From Kitasatospora sp. MAA4 (GTDB lineage Bacteria > Actinomycetota > Actinomycetes > Streptomycetales > Streptomycetaceae), in the NCBI RefSeq assembly GCF_029893355.1, contig NZ_JARZAI010000011.1:62001-126000 (forward strand): DNA of 64,000 nucleotides. The letters run 5' to 3'. Of this stretch, positions 16,795 to 25,108 are shown piece after piece. The position numbers were made by a program, and so were the translations under genes. Within the stretch, counting starts at the first letter, position 1; the number at the start of each line of letters is the position of its first letter. The notes under the pieces are model-generated. The model was not told the DNA's origin, searched no databases, and was given only the letters and a program-made list of their open reading frames with translations.

Positions 16795-17550
16795 TTACAT
16801 GGTGACCGAGCCTTGGCTTCGGTCCTCCAGCCAGATGTACGAGGCGAAGCGGCCGGTGCGGTGGTCGCGGCGGTGGGAGAAGAGGTCGGGGTCCTCGATG
16901 GTGCAGCGGGGGTCGTGGCGGATCTCGGTGAGGCCGGCGGCAGTGAGTTGGGCGGTGATGGCGGCGCGGATGTCCAGGGCGGGGGTGCCCTGGCGGGTGG
17001 TGGACCAGAGGGCGGGGAGGGTGGCGCTCGCTTCGGCGCGCATGGGCTCGGGGACCTCGTAGCAGCGGCCGCAGGCCATCGGGCCGACCAGGGCGGTCAT
17101 CCGGGCGGGTTCGGCGCCGGCCTCGGCCATCGCGGCGACCAGGTTGGGCACCACGCCGGCGAGGGTGCCGACGCGTCCGGAGTGTGCGGCGCCGACCAGT
17201 CGGGCCACCGGGTCGCCGAGCAGGACCGAGGCGCAGTCCGCCGCCAGCGCGGCAAGGGCCAGGCCGGGCTCGTCGGTGAGGACGGCGTCCAGGCCGGGGG
17301 CGTCCGATCCCCAGGGCCGGGAGACCCGGGCCACCGTGGCGCTGTGGACCTGCCGCATCCAGACCACCCGGTCCGGCGCCAGGCCCAGCTCGCGCGCGGT
17401 CGACTCGCGGTTGCGCAGCACGTCCTGGTAGCTGTCCTCGGTCGCGCCGCCCAGGTGCCGGGAGTCGAACGGAGGCCCGCTGAAGCCGCCGTGGCGGTCG
17501 GTGACGGCGTAGCGGATGCCGGGGGCGAGTTCGGTGCCGGCGGGTTCCAT
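16795..17550 (-). CDS. pgeF: Peptidoglycan-editing / laccase-domain protein (YfiH family)
   Basis: A 251-aa protein of the YfiH/LACC1 fold. Zinc and catalytic residues are seen in RQVHSA, LAADCASVLLGD and GAAHSGRVGTLAGVV, and GPMACGRCYEVP is the family signature. Family members hydrolyse misincorporated L-Ser from cell-wall precursors or act as purine nucleoside-processing enzymes. The C-terminal residues after LEDR appear to be replaced by the inserted vapBC cassette. The start is ATG 17550, 12 nt from the stop of the upstream helicase/WYL gene, so the two are probably cotranscribed. Confidence 0.9.
   Translation of the reverse strand: MEPAGTELAPGIRYAVTDRHGGFSGPPFDSRHLGGATEDSYQDVLRNRESTARELGLAPDRVVWMRQVHSATVARVSRPWGSDAPGLDAVLTDEPGLALAALAADCASVLLGDPVARLVGAAHSGRVGTLAGVVPNLVAAMAEAGAEPARMTALVGPMACGRCYEVPEPMRAEASATLPALWSTTRQGTPALDIRAAITAQLTAAGLTEIRHDPRCTIEDPDLFSHRRDHRTGRFASYIWLEDRSQGSVTM
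16818..16857. repeat. Direct repeat, right copy (40 bp), within the 3' end of pgeF
   Basis: Identical to 15997-16036. It encodes the pgeF residues TGRFASYIWLEDR on the minus strand. Confidence 0.97.
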
Positions 17551-17561
17551 GCTGACGGGCC

Positions 17562-20099
17562 TCAGTTCTCGTCGAGTTCGGCGACGCCGGTGATCCGGTG
17601 CAGGGCGAAGGTGTTGAGCTTCTCGGCGTGGTGGTCGAAGGCGGTCACGAAGCCGCCCTCGACCTTCACCGGGTCGATGACGCGCTGCGAGGCCAGGCCC
17701 TCGGCGTTGATGTAGCCGATCCACATCCGTTCGCCGAGCATCACGGCGGTCTGCAGCGCGGCGAGGGTGTCGGCGGCGGCGGTGCGCGGGAGTTGGCGGG
17801 TGTCGGTGCGGGCCGGGCCCTGCGGGGGGCGGTTGGCGGCCGGCCCGGTGACGGTCTCGCGGCGGACGGCGGTGGCCGCCCGGTCGCCGGCCCGGATCGC
17901 CTTGACGGCGGCGCCGAGCAGCACGGCGTCCGGCGTCGAGGGGCCTTCCGAGACGGGGGTGGGCGCGCTGCGGTGCGGGGTGCGGTGGCTGTCGGGCCGG
18001 GTGATCAGCAGGTCGCCCTCGAAGGACTCGGCGGCCGGCGCGTACCCCATGGTGCGCAGCACGGCGAGCACGGTCTCGGGCGGGGCCTGGGCGGCGAGCA
18101 CGGTGGGCGCGAGCAGCCGCAGCCGCAGCTCGACGGTGCGGCGGTCGGCGAGCACCTCGGCGAGCAGGCCGCCGTCGTCGCAGCGCAGGTACGCCGAGGC
18201 GGCGCCGACCCGCATGACGCCGTGCCGTCGGGCCACGTCGTCGATCAGGTAGCTGAGCGGCTGCGGTACGGGCGTGCGGGAGTGCTGGCCCAGGAAGACG
18301 TGCAGGTCGGCGGCGCTGCGTCCGGCGTCCAGTGCGCGGCGGATCGATTCGGCGGTGAAGCGGTAGACCGTCGCGCCGCCCTTGGACTCGATCTCGGCGC
18401 AGAGCGAGAGGGCCTGCGAGAGCGGGGTGAGCAGCGGGCCCGGTGCGATCGCGGTCAGGTCGGGCTGCAGGATCACGTGGTCCAGCGGGCGGGGCAGCAG
18501 CGGGGCGAGCACCGGGCCGGGGTCCTCGCCGGCCAGCAGGGCGCGGGTGTGGGCGGCGAGGGCGCCGCGGCCGGTGAGGCCGAGCAGCTCGGCCTCGGTG
18601 AGGGTCCAGCCGGTGAGCTGCTCGCGCAGGTCCAGGCCGTCGGGGCCGGCCGCGCCGCCGCGCAGCGGGCGGTGCCAGCGCTGGACGGCCAGCAGGGTGG
18701 CCGGGTCCGCCACGCCGCCGGGCGGGAGCTGGGCCAGCAGCTCCAGGACGGCGCGCCGGGTGGCGGGGGCGAGCACCCGGTCGAGCTCGGGGCCGAGCGG
18801 GGCGCGGGCCTTGCCCTTGCCGTCGGGGGCGCCGATCAGTCCGGCGACCCGGGTGGCGGCCAGCCAGGTCCGGGCCAGCAGCTCCCAGCGTTCGGTGACC
18901 GGCTGCTGGAGCCAGAGGTCGTACGCGGGGGTGGGTGCCCAGACCTCGCCGATCCGGGCGGGCGACTCGGAGCTCTCGCCGTCCGGGGCCAGCAGGCCTG
19001 CGCCGTAGGCGAGTTCGAGCCAGAAGGCGGCCTGCTGCTCGGAGCAGTCCAGGGTGAGCGCGGTGCGCTTGAGGTCGCGGACGCCGAGGCCGCCGGCGCG
19101 CAGCGTGGCGGGGGGCTGCAGCCCCCAGAAGTCGAGCAGCTCCTCGATGGTGCGCACCGCCGTGTACGCCTGGCCGGCCGCCGCGCTGTCCACAGCCTGT
19201 GGATCGCGCTCGACGGTGGGCACCAGCGCGGGCGCCGCCGGCTCGACCACCTGGTGGCTGCGCCCGCCGCGCAGGTGCAGTGCCAGCTCGCGCGGCAGCA
19301 CCACGGTGCCCGGGCCCGAGGGCAGCAGCAGACCGCGGGCCAGCAGCCATTCGACGGGGCTGCGCGCGTCCCCGACGGTCACCGGGCGGCCGGCGTCCGG
19401 GACGGTGCCGGTGGGCGGGCCCCAGACCAGCTTGTCCAGCACGCCGAGGGCGGCCTCCGGAGCCTGCGCGAGCAGCGCGGCGCACCGCTTGCGGTCGGTG
19501 AAGAGCCCGCTCAGCGCCGCCACGCCGGTCACCGGGTCGGCCGTGCCGGGCAGGCCGGCACCGGTCACCAGCTGCTGCAACCGGGCAGGGGACATCCCCA
19601 GGGTGGCCTCGGCCAGGGTCGGGCCGAGCCGGGTGCTGCCGGGGGCCGAGCTGGTCGGGGCGAGCGCCTCGCGGACCGCGATCACCAGGCGCAACGCGGA
19701 GTCCGGACCCCAGAGCAGGGCCCGGTCGCGCAGTGCGGCCAGTGCCTTGGGGAGCGCGGCGACGACGGCCGCCCGCTCCACCGGCTGGGCGGCCGGGTGC
19801 GGTTTGACCCGGGCCGGGCCGGCCAGCAGGTCGCGCGCGACGGTGTCCGGACTGCCGTCGGGGGCCGCGGCCAGCGCCTCGGCGACCTGGAGGGTGAAGC
19901 GGTCCAGGCGCTCCAGCGCCCGCAGCGCCGAGGCCCGACTGGAGAGCCGGGCGGAGAGCTGGGTGAGATCGCTCGGGACCGGGTTGAGCAGATCGGGGCG
20001 CAGCCGCAGCAGGGTGGCCAGCGCATCGTCGCTGCGGGCACGGAGCTCTTCGGCGAGGGTGCGGGCCCTGCCGGGCTGTCCGTTCGGCTCAGTGGTCAT
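17562..20099 (-). CDS. Helicase-associated protein with XPB-like C-terminal and WYL domains
   Basis: An 845-aa protein paired with XPB in actinobacteria. The N-terminal half (from LAEELRARSDDALATLLRLRPDLL) consists of winged-helix-like repeats. The middle carries the Helicase_C_3 pattern (DHVILQPDLTAIAPGPL, then GGATVYRFTAESIRRALDAG and RHGVMRVGAASAYLRCDD). The end is a WYL domain (MWIGYINAEGLASQRVIDPVKVEGGFVTAFDHHAEKLNTF, about residues 780-840). WYL domains bind single-stranded DNA or nucleotide ligands. It has no Walker motif, so it is probably a partner or regulator rather than a helicase. I start it at ATG 20099. Confidence 0.85.
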   Translation of the reverse strand: MTTEPNGQPGRARTLAEELRARSDDALATLLRLRPDLLNPVPSDLTQLSARLSSRASALRALERLDRFTLQVAEALAAAPDGSPDTVARDLLAGPARVKPHPAAQPVERAAVVAALPKALAALRDRALLWGPDSALRLVIAVREALAPTSSAPGSTRLGPTLAEATLGMSPARLQQLVTGAGLPGTADPVTGVAALSGLFTDRKRCAALLAQAPEAALGVLDKLVWGPPTGTVPDAGRPVTVGDARSPVEWLLARGLLLPSGPGTVVLPRELALHLRGGRSHQVVEPAAPALVPTVERDPQAVDSAAAGQAYTAVRTIEELLDFWGLQPPATLRAGGLGVRDLKRTALTLDCSEQQAAFWLELAYGAGLLAPDGESSESPARIGEVWAPTPAYDLWLQQPVTERWELLARTWLAATRVAGLIGAPDGKGKARAPLGPELDRVLAPATRRAVLELLAQLPPGGVADPATLLAVQRWHRPLRGGAAGPDGLDLREQLTGWTLTEAELLGLTGRGALAAHTRALLAGEDPGPVLAPLLPRPLDHVILQPDLTAIAPGPLLTPLSQALSLCAEIESKGGATVYRFTAESIRRALDAGRSAADLHVFLGQHSRTPVPQPLSYLIDDVARRHGVMRVGAASAYLRCDDGGLLAEVLADRRTVELRLRLLAPTVLAAQAPPETVLAVLRTMGYAPAAESFEGDLLITRPDSHRTPHRSAPTPVSEGPSTPDAVLLGAAVKAIRAGDRAATAVRRETVTGPAANRPPQGPARTDTRQLPRTAAADTLAALQTAVMLGERMWIGYINAEGLASQRVIDPVKVEGGFVTAFDHHAEKLNTFALHRITGVAELDEN

Positions 20100-20247
20100 C
20101 CGATCCAGAGTAGTCGGCCCAGGTGAAGCCCGGGAGCCGTGACCGGGTACGGGTTCTGCTGGGCGGGTAGGTGGGTCGCGTCGAGGGGCGGCAGTCGGTA
20201 GCGTCAGCGGGCGGCAGGGCCTGGCGTACGGAACAGGGTGGCTGGCA

Positions 20248-21327
20248 ATGGCGGGTGGGCAGTCGGACGGACAGCCGGGCGGGCGCCCGGAGGACCGGTC
20301 GCAAGGGCACGCCGACGGGTACACGGGCGGCCTGTCGGGCGGTGAGTGGTGGCGGGTGGACGGTCCCTGGCGGGTCATCGGCGCCGCGACCCCGCCGGAG
20401 GAGGCCTCGGACGAGGCGTCGGACGAGCCGCAGGGCGGCGACGGCGGCGACGGCGTCTACGTCGTGGACCCCGCCGAGTTCGCGGCACCCGGCCCGGTGC
20501 GGCCGGGTCCGGTCCGACCCGGACCGAGCCTGGCGAAGCCGGTGCCGCCGAGCCGGTCGACCGAGAGCCGGTCCGTCGCCGGTCCCGCGCAGCCCGCCGG
20601 GCCGCCGGCGCCGGAGGTCCCGGTGCAGCAGTCCCGTTCGATCTTCCGCAAGCGCTCGGTGGCCGCGCCGCCGGTACTCCCGCCGATGCCCGAGCAGCCG
20701 CCGGCCTGGCTGATCGCGCCGGTCTCACCCGGTCCGGTGCTGCCGAGGGCCACGGCCGCCGACTACCCCGGCTGGGACTCCGTGCAGATCGCGTTCCCGC
20801 CCGACGACACCGAGCCCGCCGAGGCCGCCGAGCCGCCGGAGGAGGTCGCGGCGGTGGAGCCGCCGGCCGCCCGGTCGCGCTGGATCCCGGTGCAGCGCCG
20901 CCCGGGGATCGCGCCGGTGACCGCTGCGGCGGACGTCGTGGACGCGCAGCCGCTGCCCAGCCGCGGGTTCCTGGCCGGCCGCCGCCCCTCACCGCTGCTG
21001 CTGCTCTCCGCGGCGGTGCTGGTGGGCGGGTCGGTGACCGGGCTGATCCTGGTGATGCTGGCCGGCTGGGTGCTCGGCTACCTCTCGCAGCAGCTGGGTG
21101 AGCTGACCAAGCGGTTCGCGGTGATCGGCATCCCGCTGATCACCATGACGGTGTCCGCCTTCTGGTTCTGGGGGCGCAGCACCGGGCGCTGGGGCGAGCC
21201 GCTGGCGAAGGGGGCGCCGATGACGCACGCCGTCTTCACCTCCACCCCCGGGGTGCTGCGGTTGGCCGCGGTGCTCTCGGCGCTCTTCCTGTTCGTCGTG
21301 GCGATGCGCCGGCGCTCCCAGGCGTAG
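20248..21327 (+). CDS. Proline-rich membrane protein
   Basis: A 359-aa protein. Residues 1-245 are hydrophilic, Gly/Pro/Ala-rich and low-complexity, with a short PVRPGPVRPGP repeat. The C-terminal part has three likely membrane spans: SPLLLLSAAVLVGGSVTGLI with its continuation, FAVIGIPLITMTVSAFWFW, and VLRLAAVLSALFLFVVAM. It ends with a basic MRRRSQ tail, so the proline-rich domain probably lies in the cytoplasm or at the cell surface. It is divergent from the helicase/WYL gene. GGGTGG precedes ATG 20248. No known function. Confidence 0.75.
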   Translation: MAGGQSDGQPGGRPEDRSQGHADGYTGGLSGGEWWRVDGPWRVIGAATPPEEASDEASDEPQGGDGGDGVYVVDPAEFAAPGPVRPGPVRPGPSLAKPVPPSRSTESRSVAGPAQPAGPPAPEVPVQQSRSIFRKRSVAAPPVLPPMPEQPPAWLIAPVSPGPVLPRATAADYPGWDSVQIAFPPDDTEPAEAAEPPEEVAAVEPPAARSRWIPVQRRPGIAPVTAAADVVDAQPLPSRGFLAGRRPSPLLLLSAAVLVGGSVTGLILVMLAGWVLGYLSQQLGELTKRFAVIGIPLITMTVSAFWFWGRSTGRWGEPLAKGAPMTHAVFTSTPGVLRLAAVLSALFLFVVAMRRRSQA

Positions 21328-21336
21328 AGCCGCTGC

Positions 21337-21933
21337 TCAGTTCACGTCAGCTCGGCTCAGCCGGTCGACCAGCTGGACGAGCGCCGCGCGGCGGCTCTCG
21401 GTGCTGTCGTTCGGCAGGTCCGCCATGATCATCGCGATCACCCGGGGAGCCGCGAACCACCAGGCCGCCATCGCGAAGGCCGCGTAGAGCAGGTGCTGCG
21501 GCGCGACTTCGGAGGTCGCCGTCCCGGCCTGCTGCGCGCGGACCACGGCGGCGACCTTTTCCGCGTAGTGCGCCGCGCGCTCGGCGTCGCCGACCACCGG
21601 ACCGTCCCCGACCAGCAGTCCCTCCCAGCGCAGCAGCCGCAGGAAGGTGGGGTCGGCGGTGTGCGCGTCGAAGAGCCGCCCGGCGTACTCGCCGAGGCTG
21701 GCGCAGTCCTGCGGATCGGGTGAGGCGACGGCCATCACTCGGCTCAGCTCCTGCTCGATGACGTGGCCGAAGAGCTGCTCCTTGTTGCCGAAGTACTGGT
21801 AGATCCGCTCCTTGTTGACGCCGGCGAGCTTGGCGATCCGGTCCACCCGGGCGCCCTGCGGGCCGTGTTCGGCGAACTCCCGGACGGCGGCGTCGAGCAG
21901 CAGCTGCTTGGTCTTTGCGGTGTCCCATGCCAT
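21337..21933 (-). CDS. TetR-family transcriptional regulator
   Basis: A 198-aa repressor. The HTH domain occupies residues 1-47 (TKQLLLDAAVREFAEHG, then VDRIAKLAGVNKERIYQYFGNKEQLF). The C-terminal ligand-binding domain (FLRLLRWEGLL and AFAMAAWWFAAPRVIAMIM) is rich in aromatic residues. I chose ATG 21933. The 112-bp intergenic region shared with the divergent small membrane protein holds two strong palindromes that fit a TetR dimer site, so it very likely controls that gene and itself. Confidence 0.92.
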   Translation of the reverse strand: MAWDTAKTKQLLLDAAVREFAEHGPQGARVDRIAKLAGVNKERIYQYFGNKEQLFGHVIEQELSRVMAVASPDPQDCASLGEYAGRLFDAHTADPTFLRLLRWEGLLVGDGPVVGDAERAAHYAEKVAAVVRAQQAGTATSEVAPQHLLYAAFAMAAWWFAAPRVIAMIMADLPNDSTESRRAALVQLVDRLSRADVN

Positions 21934-21953
21934 GGGTGCAGCGTACGGCAATC

Positions 21954-22014
21954 TCCAACTGAATGGTTGGACTCTGGTCGGAGTCCGTGGCAGACTCCAA
22001 CTATCCAGTTGGAG
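21954..22014. promoter_or_regulatory. Two TetR-type palindromic operators sharing TCCAAC...GTTGGA
   Basis: Site 1 at 21954-21971 is TCCAAC-6 nt-GTTGGA. Site 2 at 21995-22014 is the perfect CTCCAACT-ATCC-AGTTGGAG. Between them lies GACTC-6 nt-GAGTC (about 21970-21985). The centres of the two sites are 42 bp apart, close to four helical turns, in the gap between the divergent TetR and membrane genes. Confidence 0.8.
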
Positions 22015-22045
22015 ATTCTCTCCTTCGACGCCTCAGGGGGCTCCC

Positions 22046-22270
22046 GTGCAACCGAACATCCACCACCGCGCACTGATCACCTGGCTGGCCGTCTACCCGA
22101 CGATCACCCTCGCCTCGACCCTGCTCGGCCCGCACACCGCCCATCTCCCGCTGGCAATGCGCACCCTGATCCTGACCGCGCTGGTGGTGCCGGTGGTGTC
22201 GTACGGCGTCATCCCGGTGCTGTTCCGGGCGCACTCCGCCGTCACGAAGCGCGCGTCCGCTACCCGCTGA
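22046..22270 (+). CDS. Small two-helix membrane protein, probable TetR target
   Basis: A 74-aa protein with two hydrophobic helices (LITWLAVYPTITLASTLL and LILTALVVPVVSYGVIPVLF) and a basic C-terminal tail. I start it at GTG 22046, because AGGGGG lies six bases upstream; no ATG is available. It sits immediately downstream of the double TetR operator. Small membrane proteins of this pattern next to TetR genes are known, but their function is not. Its 3' end overlaps the convergent methyltransferase gene by 11 bp. Confidence 0.75.
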   Translation: MQPNIHHRALITWLAVYPTITLASTLLGPHTAHLPLAMRTLILTALVVPVVSYGVIPVLFRAHSAVTKRASATR

Positions 22271-23150
22271 GCGCCGTGGTGTACCGGATCGCCGTCCGGC
22301 GGACCAGGCTGCCGTCCGGCCGGGCGAGCGGGGCCAGCTCGGCGAGGGCGGCCGCGCGCGCCTCGTCCAGCCGCTCGGCCGGGATGCTCTCCAGCAGCCC
22401 GCGCCAGCCCCCGGCGCGCAGCGACTGCCACCAGGCGGTGGCGTCGGGGTAGTGCGTCGCGGCGGGGTGCTCGACCGTCCGCAGGTCGGTGAACCGGGCC
22501 CGGTGCAGCAGTTCGGCGGCCTCCTCGGCGCTGCGGCCCAGCGGGTTGAACTTGGCCGCTCTGCTCTGCCGGCGGCGCGCCGCCTCGGGCGGCAGGAAGG
22601 CGTTCAGTGCCGCCATCGGACGGTCCCAGCCGGGTTCGTCGGCGCCGAAGGCGGTGAAGCCGAGCCGCCCGCCCGGGATCAGTACCCGGTGCAGCGAGTC
22701 CAGCGCGGCCTGCGGGTCGGGCGTGAAGATCAGCGCGAACGAGGAGAGCGCCGCCTCGAACGAGCCGTCCGGGAACCCCAGCGACTCGGCGTCGTCCACC
22801 CGGACGCTGACGTTGCGCAGTCCCCGTCCGGCGGCCTGCGCGGCGGTGGCCCGGACCATCCCGGGCGCGAGGTCCACGCCGGCCACGTACCCCTCGGGTC
22901 CGACCTCGGCGAGCGCGGCGAAGAGCACCGCTCCGCGGCCGCAGCCGACGTCCAGGACGCGATCACCGGGCCGCAGCCCGGCCAGCTGGGCGAGTCGGAC
23001 GCCGACCGGGTTGAAGAACGGGCCGTTGGCCTCGTCGTACTCGTCGGCGGCGAGCGAGAAGGCGCGGGCCAGCGCGGCTTTGCGCCGCCGTGCCCCGGAT
23101 CCGGACTGCTCGTCGGATGCTGACTCACCTCTGGTCTGAGTGTTCGTCAT
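22260..23150 (-). CDS. Class I SAM-dependent methyltransferase
   Basis: A 296-aa Rossmann-fold enzyme. Motif I is VLDVGCGRGAVLF (SAM-binding Gly loop) near residue 65; the acidic motif II is GVDLAPGMV; motif post-I is VDDAESLGFPDGSFE, and LDSLHRVLIPGGRLGFTAFG matches motif III. This is the UbiE/Methyltransf_11 type. The substrate cannot be deduced. It stands alone, convergent with the preceding gene. The first 25 residues are polar and probably disordered. Confidence 0.9.
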   Translation of the reverse strand: MTNTQTRGESASDEQSGSGARRRKAALARAFSLAADEYDEANGPFFNPVGVRLAQLAGLRPGDRVLDVGCGRGAVLFAALAEVGPEGYVAGVDLAPGMVRATAAQAAGRGLRNVSVRVDDAESLGFPDGSFEAALSSFALIFTPDPQAALDSLHRVLIPGGRLGFTAFGADEPGWDRPMAALNAFLPPEAARRRQSRAAKFNPLGRSAEEAAELLHRARFTDLRTVEHPAATHYPDATAWWQSLRAGGWRGLLESIPAERLDEARAAALAELAPLARPDGSLVRRTAIRYTTALSG

Positions 23151-23218
23151 ATCGCCATGGTGGGCCCGCTGTGGCGTACGTCACAAGATGTCGGGAGGCC
23201 CTATCGGCCGGACAGGCC

Positions 23219-24169
23219 CTAAGAGCCCAGCAGGCACTGGAGCTGGGCCAGTACCAGTTCGGCGCCGGTGTACCCGATGCCCTCGAACCAGAGCTGGTCG
23301 TCCACCGGGAAGGCCCGGTGCGCCCGCACCGCGCTCAGTGCCCGCCAGCCCGGGGAGGCCAGTGCGGCGGTGGTGCCGGCCGCGGCCGGATCGCCGTAGG
23401 TGGCGTAGAGCAGGACGTCGCCGTCCGCGCCGGCGAGCTGGTCGAGCGTGATCTCGACGTCGAACTGGTCGACGTTCTGTGCGGCGGGCCGGCCGAGCTG
23501 GAGGTCGGCGAGCAGCGTGCCGGGGAAGTTCTGCCGCCCGTAAAGCCGGATCCGCCCGCCCGGGACGAACCGCACCAGGCTGACGTGCTTCGCCGAGGTG
23601 CCGCCCGGGCCGCCGAGGGCGCGCGACACCTGCGCGACCTGGCCGCGGTAGGCGGTGACGATCGCGGCGGCCTCCGTCAGGCGGCCGAGCGCCTGGGCGT
23701 GCAGCTGGAAGTTGGCCTTCCAGGGGGAGCCGGTGGTCTCGCTGAGCACGGTCGGGGCGATCTCCCGCAGTGCCTCGTAGCGGGCGGCGTCGCGCACCCG
23801 GCTGCTCAGGATCAGCTCCGGCCGCAGTGCCCTGACCAGCGCGAAGTCCGGATCGGCGACCGCCCCGGTACCGGCCACCGCGGCCAGCCGGGAGGCCGGC
23901 CAGTAGCCGGGCAGGGTCCGGTCGGCCGCCGGGCGGGAGGCGCCGACCGGCGTGATCCCCAGGGTCATCACGGAGTCCAGCTCGGCGGTGTCCAGCACCA
24001 CCACCCGCAGGGGTGCGGCCGCCACCGCCACCGGCCCGTTCGCGGTGCCGACGATGCTGCTCGGCTGGGCTGTCGGCGCCACCGCGGCTCGGCCGCCCAG
24101 CGGCGTACAGGCGCCGAGTGCGGCCGCCGCCGCCGTGCCCAGCACGGCCCGGCGCGTCAGTTGACGAGG
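23219..24169 (-). CDS. Iron-siderophore-type ABC substrate-binding lipoprotein
   Basis: A 316-aa exported protein. The N-terminus (RRAVLGTAAAAALGACTPL) has a lipobox LGAC, and the RR pair could also make it a Tat substrate. The body follows the periplasmic FhuD/FecB pattern: RVVVLDTAELDSVMTLGI, LRPELILSSRVRDAARYEALREIAPTV, the long middle helix, and DDQLWFEGIGYTGAELVLAQLQ at the end. These capture ferric siderophores for an importer. No permease or ATPase lies nearby, so it too is an orphan binding protein. Confidence 0.85.
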   Translation of the reverse strand, partial: PRQLTRRAVLGTAAAAALGACTPLGGRAAVAPTAQPSSIVGTANGPVAVAAAPLRVVVLDTAELDSVMTLGITPVGASRPAADRTLPGYWPASRLAAVAGTGAVADPDFALVRALRPELILSSRVRDAARYEALREIAPTVLSETTGSPWKANFQLHAQALGRLTEAAAIVTAYRGQVAQVSRALGGPGGTSAKHVSLVRFVPGGRIRLYGRQNFPGTLLADLQLGRPAAQNVDQFDVEITLDQLAGADGDVLLYATYGDPAAAGTTAALASPGWRALSAVRAHRAFPVDDQLWFEGIGYTGAELVLAQLQCLLGS

Positions 24170-24244
24170 CATCGGCGCTCCCTGGCGGTCGGTGCGCCCA
24201 TCATCGCGCAGAACCCGCTCGCGGGCCTGGCTAGGCTGGCCCGT

Positions 24245-24874
24245 ATGCCTACCTCTGCCGCTCCCGCCCTGCTCACCGTCGGTTTCGACCTCGACATGAC
24301 CCTGCTGGACACCCGTCCGGGCATCAAGGCGACCTACGAGGCGCTCGTCGCCGAGACCGGGGTGCCGATCGACGCGGACCTGGTGGTCACCCGGCTCGGT
24401 CCGCCGCTCGCCGACGAGCTGGCCAACTGGTTCCCCGCGGAGCACATCCCGCAGATGCTCACCCGCTACCGCACGCTCTACCGCGACCACGCCTTCGCGC
24501 CGACCGTCCCGCTGCCGGGCGCGCTGGAGGCGGTGGCCGCGGTCCGCGCCCACGGCGGCCGGGTCGTCGTGATCACCGGCAAGTACGAGCCGAACGCGCG
24601 CCTGCACCTGGAGCACGCGGGCATCGAGTCCGACGCGGTGGTCGGCGACCTCTGGGCGGAGACCAAGGGCACGGCACTGCGCGAGCTGGGCGCCAGCGTC
24701 TACGTGGGCGACCACCTGGGCGACATCGTCGGTGCCCGCGCGGCCGGTGCGGTGGCGGTCGGGGTGACCACCGGCCCGTACGCGGCCGAGGAGCTCACCG
24801 CGGCCGGCGCCGACGTGGTGCTGGCGGACCTGACCGCCTTCCCCGGCTGGCTGGCCGGGCACCTGGCGCGCTGA
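24245..24874 (+). CDS. HAD-family hydrolase (phosphoglycolate-phosphatase-like)
   Basis: A 209-aa haloacid-dehalogenase-type phosphatase. Motif I appears as GFDLDMTLLDTR (both Asp present), motif II is VVITGKYEPN, motif III is the Lys of ETKGTAL, and motif IV is YVGDHLGDIVGA. The four-helix cap between residues 20 and 90 marks subclass IA. Likely substrates are small phosphates. It is divergent from the siderophore-binding gene, with 75 bp between starts. Confidence 0.9.
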   Translation: MPTSAAPALLTVGFDLDMTLLDTRPGIKATYEALVAETGVPIDADLVVTRLGPPLADELANWFPAEHIPQMLTRYRTLYRDHAFAPTVPLPGALEAVAAVRAHGGRVVVITGKYEPNARLHLEHAGIESDAVVGDLWAETKGTALRELGASVYVGDHLGDIVGARAAGAVAVGVTTGPYAAEELTAAGADVVLADLTAFPGWLAGHLAR

Positions 24875-24883
24875 GCGCAGCGG

Positions 24884-25108
24884 CTACGCGGCGTCGGCGC
24901 GGCGGCGCTGGGCGCGGGCGGAGCGGTACAGGCCGACCAGCGCGAGCAGGAAGCCGAGCGGCATCAGCATGCTCGCCCAGTACGCCGGCGTCGGCAGCGG
25001 CGTGAGGTGCAGGAAGAGCGGCACGAAGGTCACGATCGTGGCCAGCGCGCCCACGCAGAAGACGATGGCGCCGGTCCGGACCAGGCGCTCGCCGGCATCG
25101 CTGCTCAC
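24884..25108 (-). CDS. Small two-helix membrane protein
   Basis: A 74-aa protein with two membrane helices (AIVFCVGALATIVTFVPLFL and ASMLMPLGFLLALVGLY) and a basic tail (RSARAQRRRAD). The start is GTG 25108, which lies seven bases after AGGAG; the adjacent GTG 25111 is the alternative. It is convergent with the HAD gene (9-bp gap). No function is known. Confidence 0.7.
   Translation of the reverse strand: MSSDAGERLVRTGAIVFCVGALATIVTFVPLFLHLTPLPTPAYWASMLMPLGFLLALVGLYRSARAQRRRADAA

Larger units (their letters stand above)
16037..16857 (-). mobile_element. Putative 821-bp mobile vapBC cassette inserted at the 3' end of pgeF
   Basis: One repeat unit plus the intervening DNA measures 821 bp and contains only vapB, vapC and about 60 bp of promoter. 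The second repeat copy restores the pgeF reading frame through its conserved C-terminal motif and gives it a new six-residue tail (SQGSVTM after LEDR). There is no transposase or integrase inside and no terminal inverted repeat. Site-specific capture by an integrase acting in trans, or a homologous or illegitimate duplication, are the possible routes. Confidence 0.6.

Noticed and set aside
15997..16857. The vapBC cassette as an insertion sequence
   Set aside because: It has no transposase and no terminal inverted repeats, and the repeat is 40 bp, much longer than IS target duplications.
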